A DNA stretch of 10,745 nucleotides from an uncultured Candidatus Nitrosopelagicus sp. (GTDB taxonomy: Archaea > Thermoproteota > Nitrososphaeria > Nitrososphaerales > Nitrosopumilaceae). Below are positions 1 to 5,973 of this stretch, piece after piece. The first letter of the stretch is position 1, and each line of letters opens with the position of its first letter. The position numbers and the translations under genes are program-made. The notes below the pieces were generated by a model, which was not told the origin of the DNA, made no database searches, and saw only the letters and a list, made by a program, of their open reading frames with translations. The DNA is taken from NCBI GenBank assembly GCA_937896695.1, contig CALBOT010000095.1:1-10745 (forward strand). Direction: 5' to 3'.

Positions 1-477
1 TTTACACTTTACTGCATCTCTCATCTTTACAACAGTACCGTGACATTTTCTACATTTTGTAAATAATACTCCTAGTTCTTGTGAATCGATAGTTGCATGT
101 ATTGTTCCATTAATATGACTAATTATTTTTGCTTTGACAACGTCTTGTGCTAACGCAATGTTCTTTTTTCTAATATGTCGTGTAACACAAATACATTCCA
201 AGTCTGAATTCACTTTTTTTCCATTAACAAATTTTATCATTATGGCAATCATAGATGGTAAATTTGCCTCTACAACTCCTATGATTACATCCCCCACATT
301 TGGAACTGTGATCTGTTTTTGTCGATTTATTGACGCTAATCTTTCAGACGAATCTAAGTTAATTTCTCCAATTGTTGTGGCTCTAATAGACTCATCATCT
401 TCGAATGTATTATCTCCTGGAAGGTATTCTTCAATCGATGCAATTTTTTCACCAGGAATTCTTAATTTTTCATTCAT
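1..477 (-). CDS. csl4: Exosome RNA-binding subunit Csl4 (3' end outside window)
   Basis: Archaeal exosome cap protein that binds RNA and recruits partners to the Rrp41/Rrp42 ring for 3'-5' RNA degradation in the cytoplasm. The minus strand is open from ATG at 477 to the window edge (159 residues, no stop reached). Its N-terminal domain starts with the Csl4-typical pattern IPGEKIASIEEYLPG (residues 7-20), followed by acidic residues and an RATTIGEI stretch. A central S1-type region follows from about residue 58 (VPNVGDVIIGVV). The C-terminal zinc ribbon begins at 142 with CRKC, and a third Cys lies at 158. The fourth Cys and the last residues must lie beyond position 1. An in-frame TAA at 496-498 just upstream supports this start. 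It is divergent from the membrane-protein gene. Identification is by motif order and is strong. Confidence 0.93.
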   Translation of the reverse strand, partial: MNEKLRIPGEKIASIEEYLPGDNTFEDDESIRATTIGEINLDSSERLASINRQKQITVPNVGDVIIGVVEANLPSMIAIMIKFVNGKKVNSDLECICVTRHIRKKNIALAQDVVKAKIISHINGTIHATIDSQELGVLFTKCRKCHGTVVKMRDAVKCK

Positions 478-500
478 ATCTATTTGAATAAAATTTTACT

Positions 501-507
501 ATTAATT
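501..507 (-). promoter_or_regulatory. Weak TATA-like box for csl4
   Basis: Read on the minus strand this is AATTAAT, centred 27 bp upstream of the csl4 ATG, the distance expected for a leaderless archaeal transcript. The match to the archaeal TATA consensus is weak and the surroundings are AT-rich, so chance is possible. The 79-bp divergent gap (478-556) holds nothing else I recognise. Confidence 0.3.
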
Positions 508-556
508 GTTTTTAGGGTTTCACATACTTGATAAATCACCAATAATTTACTACCAC

Positions 557-1777
557 ATGGAAGAACAAATGTCAAGTAAATTTGTTACATATTTCACTTT
601 TTTGGTTACTATTGGAATTGTTGGAATTAGCATTATCTCGGTAATTTTTCCTGCATTAATCATTTCAACCACATATGAATTTCCAAATAACTTGGAACCA
701 TTTGAAACAAGTCCTTGGGCATTACCAATCATATTATCAATTTTCTCATTGTTATCATTAGGTTTTCTTTACAAAAATGAAAAACTTCCTTCTTTTCTAT
801 ACTCTGGAATTAAATTCATTTTAAATTTTGAAACATCTAAAAGAGTTACAATTCTTTCAGGAATCATTATTTTAGGATTATACATTGGATTTTCTTCAAA
901 TGAATTATTTTTAAATGAAGTAAATCAATGGCCTGATTATTTGATTCTTGAAGAAGCACTTGTTATCTGGCCTTCAACAGATCATTCTAGTATATACGTG
1001 AATGAACAAAACACGCGATATGTTCGGATGATGTTACTAGATTTCTCTCAAGAATTTTTACAAAATATTAAATTTTTACCATTTGTTGCAAGTATTCTGG
1101 TTATAATATTCACCGCATTAATTACAATTCAAATTTCCAAAAAAAGATTCGCCGGAATTATTTCAATGATAATCTTGCTCCAAAGTATTACATTTACTGA
1201 TTTTGATACAATAGCTGTTTATGAAAATTTCTGGGTACTCTTTTTTCTAATATCGTTATACACAATTCAAAAAAGATCCTGGTATATTTCTCCAATTTCT
1301 TTTATTCTTTCAATTTTTTCAAAAGCATTTGTTATTACCTATTTTTGGATTAACATATTTTTTATTTATCGTGCAGAAATTCCAAAAAAGACCAAAATTC
1401 TCATAATGTCTAGTTATGTAACCATGATTTCAATAATTTTTTTCATATTTCAAAATCAGAGTAGTATAATATATGATCAAATAATTAAAATTGATTTTAA
1501 TTCATTTTTGAATGGATTCACAGGTTGGGGAAACTCGATGCAATTAGATCCTTTTGTAATGTTATCTATTGTACCATTAACTATTGGGTTGTTTCTTAAA
1601 TCATTAAAAGGACTAAAACAATCTGATTCTATTTTAATAATGATTATGGGTACTATCTTAGCTGGTCCGTTGATATCTCTGGTAACTGATTTCTATTTTA
1701 TCTTGCCATATCGTTTTATACCATTTATTGTTGCAACGGCAATTGGAGTCGGCATATTCTTGAGTAAAGAAAATTAA
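557..1777 (+). CDS. Polytopic membrane protein, GT-C-like topology, function unknown
   Basis: I do not recognise a named family. From ATG 557 the protein has 406 residues with roughly 11-12 hydrophobic segments, starting near residue 10. A hydrophilic loop of about 60 residues lies after the third segment (NELFLNEVNQWPDY... to FLQNIKF). It contains D and EE residues and is probably outside the membrane. The layout resembles GT-C membrane glycosyltransferases of the PMT/ArnT type: early external loop, many helices, and a late SK motif in SIFSKAFVITY. I see no diagnostic catalytic motif, so this is topology-based inference only. The reading frame extends upstream to a TTG at 506, but ATG 557 or ATG 569 is more likely the start. 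Its stop overlaps that of the convergent secreted-protein gene by 4 bp. Codon use matches the neighbours. Confidence 0.8.
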   Translation: MEEQMSSKFVTYFTFLVTIGIVGISIISVIFPALIISTTYEFPNNLEPFETSPWALPIILSIFSLLSLGFLYKNEKLPSFLYSGIKFILNFETSKRVTILSGIIILGLYIGFSSNELFLNEVNQWPDYLILEEALVIWPSTDHSSIYVNEQNTRYVRMMLLDFSQEFLQNIKFLPFVASILVIIFTALITIQISKKRFAGIISMIILLQSITFTDFDTIAVYENFWVLFFLISLYTIQKRSWYISPISFILSIFSKAFVITYFWINIFFIYRAEIPKKTKILIMSSYVTMISIIFFIFQNQSSIIYDQIIKIDFNSFLNGFTGWGNSMQLDPFVMLSIVPLTIGLFLKSLKGLKQSDSILIMIMGTILAGPLISLVTDFYFILPYRFIPFIVATAIGVGIFLSKEN

Positions 1778-2292
1778 TCGCTTCTAATTATAGTCCAAAA
1801 ACTAGTTACTGAATCTGATGGTTTAACTGTATATGAGTGGTTTAACCCTCTAAAAATTTCAAACCGTTCGCCTTTCTCATTATTTATTCCTAAACTTGTA
1901 ACATAAGCTCTATGATACCAATTACATTGGTCTGAATACCCTGGCACTTGATATACTTCTGTAATGCATTTCTCATAATTGTAATTCACTTCAACTTGTC
2001 TCATTTCGATATTTTTTGCATTAATGATACCTTCTTTCATGATTGGCAATGTATCTATGAATTGATCTGTTACTGGATTAGGAAGATATCTGCTAGCTTC
2101 CGTCTTCACTACGCTAACCAATTCTCCATTTGAGTTTCGTAAAACATTAATCGAAGATGCAAAATATTTTGAATCTTTAATTTTTATAAGATCATCCTCA
2201 TCTGGATTGAGATACAAGGATTGTCCAAATGCACTAACTGAAAATACTGACACAAGTGATATGGATACTATGATTAGTATGGGATATTTCAT
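1774..2292 (-). CDS. Small secreted or lipid-facing protein with two cysteines, unknown function
   Basis: The protein has 172 residues from ATG 2292. It opens with a Sec-type signal peptide: MKYP, a hydrophobic core to about residue 20, and a likely cleavage near VSA or AFG (residues 21-23). The mature part is hydrophilic and mixed charge, with only two cysteines (C109, C123) that could form a disulfide outside the cell. An aromatic, Asn-rich stretch surrounds them (NYNYEKC, QCNWYHRAY). I do not recognise a domain. An upstream in-frame TTG (2304) would add four residues and overlap dph2. ATG 2292, only 2 bp after the dph2 stop, is preferred because it starts directly at the signal peptide. 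The gene is probably co-transcribed from the dph2 promoter. Confidence 0.8.
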   Translation of the reverse strand: MKYPILIIVSISLVSVFSVSAFGQSLYLNPDEDDLIKIKDSKYFASSINVLRNSNGELVSVVKTEASRYLPNPVTDQFIDTLPIMKEGIINAKNIEMRQVEVNYNYEKCITEVYQVPGYSDQCNWYHRAYVTSLGINNEKGERFEIFRGLNHSYTVKPSDSVTSFWTIIRSD

Positions 2293-2294
2293 AA

Positions 2295-3299
2295 TTATAA
2301 CCAATGTGGTATTTCTAAATAATTATCTAATTTTTCATTATTGAACATTTTTAATAATGCATTTGCTTGTGGTGTTGATAACATAGGCTTGTCAAATTCA
2401 TTATCTGTTGAAATTCTTGGACATGCAACCTGGATAAATGCATCAATTCCTGTAAAATTTTTCAATCTATCGCTAGTAATGTCAGTTAATGCCAACAATT
2501 GAACTTCTTTACCTCTTTCTTCAAGTTCTTTTTTAAATTTCAATGCAGTAACTTTTGCAAATTGGCCTTCTTTAAGACCTACAATAACTCCAAAAACTTT
2601 TGCATCCATTGCTTTGTAAATTTTTAATGTTGCTTTTTTCTCTAATTTTTCTGCAAAGTTAGTAACATCTCTTACTTCATTGAAATAGGGATCTAAAATG
2701 TAGGTTTTTACTTTTGTTGATATCGCAACACCTGCTGCATGAAAATTACTTTGTCCTAAAAATAAATTTGCATCTACTTCTTCTTTAATTTCCATGGCAG
2801 GATAAAATTCGCATCCAAAAACCTGTCCGTCATTTAATTGTCCTTTCCCTTTTCCAATTTTTACAAAAACTCCTCCGTCTTCAAGTTCTTTTCTCACTGG
2901 TTCAACTTGGTGAAGATGTTGGCTATCTGTAATTAATGAAACTGTTTTCCCTCTAAAAATTTCCAATGCTTTCGGAATAACTGTATCAAAAGTGACATTA
3001 TCAAAGGCATCAATCATGATGACATTATCTTGCTCACCTGGAAATGTTTCTAGTTTATTTGTATGACCAATATTGAACAAAATTTCTGCACCTAACACTT
3101 TTGCACCATTGGAATTAAGATCACATGTTCCCCATGTTGTATCAGCTAAAACAAATGCTGGAATATCAAATTTTTTTGTAATATTTATGGCTGTTTCTTG
3201 AACTTGTGGCAACATGCCATCTGGAGCATTTAATGCAATTGTGACTGGTTTTCTTTGAGATATTATTTCAAAAATTCTCTTTTCATCAATTACTATCAT
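2295..3299 (-). CDS. dph2: 2-(3-amino-3-carboxypropyl)histidine synthase Dph2 (diphthamide step 1)
   Basis: Archaeal Dph2 is a non-canonical radical-SAM enzyme. It transfers the 3-amino-3-carboxypropyl group of SAM to a histidine of elongation factor 2, the first step of diphthamide synthesis, and works as a homodimer in the cytoplasm. The protein has 334 residues, a normal archaeal length. The three cysteines that bind the [4Fe-4S] cluster are visible at C59 (WGTCD), C163 (FGCEFYP) and C293 (VACPRIS), each at the start of one of the three homologous domains. The N-terminal part also shows the family pattern ALNAPDGMLPQV. ATG 3299 is preceded by a TATA-like box 27 bp upstream, which suggests a leaderless message. 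It is followed 2 bp later by the secreted-protein gene. Confidence 0.96.
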   Translation of the reverse strand: MIVIDEKRIFEIISQRKPVTIALNAPDGMLPQVQETAINITKKFDIPAFVLADTTWGTCDLNSNGAKVLGAEILFNIGHTNKLETFPGEQDNVIMIDAFDNVTFDTVIPKALEIFRGKTVSLITDSQHLHQVEPVRKELEDGGVFVKIGKGKGQLNDGQVFGCEFYPAMEIKEEVDANLFLGQSNFHAAGVAISTKVKTYILDPYFNEVRDVTNFAEKLEKKATLKIYKAMDAKVFGVIVGLKEGQFAKVTALKFKKELEERGKEVQLLALTDITSDRLKNFTGIDAFIQVACPRISTDNEFDKPMLSTPQANALLKMFNNEKLDNYLEIPHWL

Positions 3300-3322
3300 T
3301 TGTTCTAAAAAGTGTCATTTTG

Positions 3323-3330
3323 AATTTAAA
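3323..3330 (-). promoter_or_regulatory. TATA box of dph2
   Basis: The minus strand reads TTTAAATT, centred about 27 bp upstream of the dph2 ATG (3299). This sequence and spacing are those of a core archaeal promoter driving a leaderless mRNA. It should serve dph2 and the downstream secreted-protein gene. Confidence 0.6.
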
Positions 3331-3379
3331 CCAAACTCTTCAACAAATCACTAAAATCCCTATATTTTGTATAGAATCT

Positions 3380-4699
3380 ATGTCAAAACAAATACTTCGT
3401 ATTGGAATTGATGATACTGATTCACCAAAAGGCATGTGTACTACATTTTTAGCCTATAAAATCATCAACCGATTGAAAAAAGAAAATGTGGATTTTCTTG
3501 ATTTCCCAAATTTGGTAAGATTTAATCCTAATATCCCATGGAAAACTAGAGGGAATGGTGCAGTAGGAATAAAAATTTCCACTTCTAATCCTGAAAAAAT
3601 TAAAAATTTAGTAAAAAAATTTGTTGAACAGTATTCTGATGTTAAAAATGGAGCAAATCCGGGTCTTGTTTTTTGTCAAGATGAAAATATACCAGATGAA
3701 TTTTTGAAAATTAGTTCTGATGCAATGTGGAAATTAATTCATAGAAATGAAGCTAAAAAAATTCTCTCAAAATACAATTTTGATTTTTTTTATCTTGGCA
3801 ATGGTCAGGGACTAGTTGGTGCAACCGGTGTTATAGGTTATGATTTTCAAGATGAAACATATGAATTACTTTCTTATCGTAAAACATCTCAATTTGGAAA
3901 AAAACGTTCGATTGATAAAACTAAGGTTAAAGAGATGCATGAAAAGACATATCCTAATACATTCAACAGTTTTGATTCAAAGAAAAATAAAGTTCTGTTA
4001 ATGCCTCATGGACCTGATCCTGTTTTTTATGGAGTTCGTGGTGAAAATTCATCAATATTGATTTCTGCATCAAAAATGATTGCACCAAAAGAAAAACTTG
4101 CTGGTTATATGATCTTCAAATCGAATCAAGGTACTGGTGATCATCTAAAAAATGAAATTGATGTAAATGATTTTTTGCCATACACCTCTGGAACATTACA
4201 AGGCATTGTATCAACAAAACCAACTATGACTAGAGGTGGACATGTATTTTTCTCAATGATTGTAAATAATGTGAAAGCTCACTGTGCAGTCTATAAGCCA
4301 ACACGAATTACCAATGTTGCCAAAGAACTAATTATCGGAGATATGATTAAAGTTGGAGGTGGAATTAGAAAAGCGTCAAAAACACACCCACGAATTTTAA
4401 ACATTGAGTTCATTGAAATTTTAAAACTTCAGAAGAAGTCTAAATTAACAAATCCATTTTGTAAAAAATGTAAAAAAAATATGAAATCCAAGGGAAAAAA
4501 CCAGGGATTTCAATGTGTGAAATGTAAAAACTCTTCTACTCATAAAATTCGCCAATTTCTTCCACGTTCTATTAAAGAACAGATCTATGTACCTGAAACT
4601 TCTGCTCATCGTCATCTAACAAAGCCTGTCCAGCGCATGAAACAAAAATCTAAGAATGAAAAATTTGATCCGAACTCACCTTGGATCACTAATTTTTAA
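3380..4699 (+). CDS. tiaS: tRNA(Ile2) 2-agmatinylcytidine synthetase TiaS
   Basis: TiaS uses ATP and agmatine to convert C34 of the CAU anticodon of tRNA-Ile2 into 2-agmatinylcytidine (agmatidine), so that it reads AUA instead of AUG. From ATG 3380 the protein has 439 residues. It begins with the family signature RIGIDDTDSPKGMCTT (residues 7-22). The kinase-like core includes GLVGATGVIGYDF (144-156) and MPHGPDPVFYGVRGE (208-222). An OB-fold region follows (about 271-347, TSGTLQGIVSTKP). A zinc ribbon lies at C361, C364, C379 and C382, followed by a basic tail with RHLTKP. The frame is open back to a TTG at 3320, but those 20 residues have no family counterpart and ATG 3380 places the signature at its usual position. 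A possible TATA-like stretch (CTAAAAT, 3351-3357) lies about 26 bp upstream. Convergent with the tRNA that follows. Confidence 0.95.
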   Translation: MSKQILRIGIDDTDSPKGMCTTFLAYKIINRLKKENVDFLDFPNLVRFNPNIPWKTRGNGAVGIKISTSNPEKIKNLVKKFVEQYSDVKNGANPGLVFCQDENIPDEFLKISSDAMWKLIHRNEAKKILSKYNFDFFYLGNGQGLVGATGVIGYDFQDETYELLSYRKTSQFGKKRSIDKTKVKEMHEKTYPNTFNSFDSKKNKVLLMPHGPDPVFYGVRGENSSILISASKMIAPKEKLAGYMIFKSNQGTGDHLKNEIDVNDFLPYTSGTLQGIVSTKPTMTRGGHVFFSMIVNNVKAHCAVYKPTRITNVAKELIIGDMIKVGGGIRKASKTHPRILNIEFIEILKLQKKSKLTNPFCKKCKKNMKSKGKNQGFQCVKCKNSSTHKIRQFLPRSIKEQIYVPETSAHRHLTKPVQRMKQKSKNEKFDPNSPWITNF

Positions 4700-4707
4700 A
4701 GTCATAG

Positions 4708-4782
4708 TAGCGGGGAGTAGATTTGAACTACTGATTTTCGGGTTATGAGCCCGACGGGATGACCTGACTTCCCCACCCCGCT
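4708..4782 (-). tRNA. Initiator tRNA-Met (anticodon CAU)
   Basis: The minus strand folds into a full 75-nt cloverleaf. The acceptor stem is AGCGGGG/CCCCGCT (7 perfect pairs), with discriminator A. The D stem is GGGA/TCCC with a loop containing GG. The anticodon stem is TCGGG/CCCGA around CTCATAA, giving CAU at positions 34-36. The variable region is AAATC, and the T arm is AGTAG-TTCAAAT-CTACT. There is no intron and CCA is not encoded. The A1:U72 pair and three consecutive G:C pairs at the bottom of the anticodon stem are the archaeal initiator identity features, which separates it from elongator Met and from the TiaS substrate tRNA-Ile2. The 3' end is 8 bp from the tiaS stop on the opposite strand. 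Confidence 0.96.
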
Positions 4783-4803
4783 GTACAAAAATCTCTTATG
4801 AGG

Positions 4804-4809
4804 TATATA
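4804..4809 (-). promoter_or_regulatory. TATA box of the initiator tRNA gene
   Basis: The minus strand reads GCGTATATACC. The TATATA core is centred about 24 bp upstream of the first tRNA base, which fits transcription starting at or a few bases before the mature 5' end. It is one of the clearest TATA elements in the window. Confidence 0.65.
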
Positions 4810-4829
4810 CGCGTTTCAAATTCGGAAAT

Positions 4830-4838
4830 GAATAAAAG
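4830..4838 (+). promoter_or_regulatory. Probable TATA box of the dehydrogenase-like/HMG-CoA reductase pair
   Basis: GAATAAAAG is centred about 26 bp upstream of ATG 4860, as expected for a leaderless archaeal transcript. It lies back to back with the tRNA promoter in a 77-bp divergent gap (4783-4859). The consensus match is moderate. Confidence 0.45.
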
Positions 4839-4859
4839 GATTCTAGTCCAATTTTTCTT

Positions 4860-5972
4860 ATGATTCCTAGGTATAGAAAATTTCAAATTGTTGGCATTGC
4901 TGGTGCTCTGTTATTCTCTGCTGTAGTTTTAACTGATTCATTACCTTCTAATTCACCACCACTTCCTGAACCTGTAATTCAAAATGTTTCAACTGAATCT
5001 GTAGAAATTGTGGCGACAAACTTTGATAAACCATGGTCGATTGCATTTGATGATGATAGGATATTTGTATCTGAAAAATCTGGAAAAATCAAAATTGTAA
5101 CATCTTCCGGCATACTTGATTCACCTTTAATCACCTTACGTACTCCTGAAATTTTTGGTGGTGGTTTACTTGGAATAACAACACATCCTGATTTTTCAGA
5201 TAATCATTTTCTTTATGCATATTATACATATGAAGAAAATGAAAAATTATGGAATAAAATAATCAGAATCACAGAAGAAAACAACAAATCTGCCGAGGTT
5301 ATCACCATTCTGGATAAAATACCAGGTTCTGCATTTAGTAATGGTGGAGTTATAAAATTTGGTCCTGACGGAAAATTATATGTTGGAACAGGATCTGTTA
5401 GTGATTTTTCAAATGAATCTCAAAATCTCAATTCTCTTGTAGGGAAAATACTTAGATTAAACGATGATGGAAGTATTCCATCTGACAATCCGTTTGAAAA
5501 ATCATATGTATTTTCACTTGGACATAGAAACCCAACAGGTTTTGCTTGGAATGATGCTGGACTCATGTATGCAACTGAATCTGGACCGACAAAAAATGAT
5601 GAAATTAATCTAATAACTGCAGGTTCTAACTATGGTTGGCCTGAAGTTCAATGTTTTTCTGACAACAATAATTTTGTAAATCCTTTAGAATGTTTTGATC
5701 CTGGATTGGAACCGGGAGGAATAATATTTTATTCTGGAGATAAACTTGACATTGGTAATGAAATGATTTTAGCTTCACAAAAAGCAACAAATCTATTCAT
5801 AGTTCAAATTAGTGATAATGATGTAAATCTTGAACGTATTTTGAGTGGTTTAGGCAGAATTAGAGATGTAGCACAGAGTCCTGATGGATATGTATACATC
5901 ATTACGACAAATACCGATGGAAAAGCATTTCCAGCACCAGATGATGACAAATTATTGAGGATAATGAAATAA
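4860..5972 (+). CDS. Glucose/sorbosone dehydrogenase-like six-bladed propeller, membrane-anchored, active site altered
   Basis: The protein has 370 residues. A basic start (MIPRYRKF) and one hydrophobic segment (about 9-25) form an uncleaved anchor or signal. The linker is Pro/Ser-rich. A soluble-PQQ-dehydrogenase (GSDH, aldose sugar dehydrogenase) propeller begins near residue 50 with NFDKPWSIAF. Family motifs present are LLGITTHPDF (103-112), LGHRNPTG (220-227, with the conserved Arg), NDEINLI..GSNYGWP (246-261) and RIRDVAQSPDGYVY (333-346). Family members oxidise sugars with PQQ outside the membrane. Here the usual HxGGR..FGPDG.LY...GD stretch reads SNGGVIKFGPDGKLYVGTGS (160-179). The catalytic His, the following Arg and the terminal Asp are therefore Ser, Val and Ser. 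Sugar oxidation is doubtful and a binding or structural role is possible. C265 and C278 may form a disulfide. The HMG-CoA reductase gene starts 1 bp downstream. Confidence 0.88.
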   Translation: MIPRYRKFQIVGIAGALLFSAVVLTDSLPSNSPPLPEPVIQNVSTESVEIVATNFDKPWSIAFDDDRIFVSEKSGKIKIVTSSGILDSPLITLRTPEIFGGGLLGITTHPDFSDNHFLYAYYTYEENEKLWNKIIRITEENNKSAEVITILDKIPGSAFSNGGVIKFGPDGKLYVGTGSVSDFSNESQNLNSLVGKILRLNDDGSIPSDNPFEKSYVFSLGHRNPTGFAWNDAGLMYATESGPTKNDEINLITAGSNYGWPEVQCFSDNNNFVNPLECFDPGLEPGGIIFYSGDKLDIGNEMILASQKATNLFIVQISDNDVNLERILSGLGRIRDVAQSPDGYVYIITTNTDGKAFPAPDDDKLLRIMK

Positions 5973-5973
5973 A

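Noticed and set aside
134..487. Plus-strand open frame opposite csl4
   Set aside because: It is the antisense shadow of Csl4, whose minus-strand translation shows clear family motifs.
506..556. N-terminal extension of the membrane protein from TTG 506
   Set aside because: It adds 17 residues from a TTG; ATG 557 or 569 is a better start and the extra segment carries no signal.
1948..2133. Plus-strand open frame opposite the secreted protein
   Set aside because: Composition is random-looking and it lies wholly antisense to a frame with a proper signal peptide.
3361..3373. TATATTTTGTATA as the tiaS TATA box
   Set aside because: It is too close to ATG 3380: a start about 27 bp downstream would fall inside the coding region beyond the only suitable ATG.
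3320..3379. N-terminal extension of TiaS from TTG 3320
   Set aside because: It would add 20 residues before the family signature that normally starts the protein, and it fills the divergent promoter gap with dph2.
4708..4782. tRNA-Ile2 (CAU), the substrate of TiaS
   Set aside because: The acceptor has A1:U72 and the anticodon stem has three consecutive G:C pairs, both archaeal initiator features.
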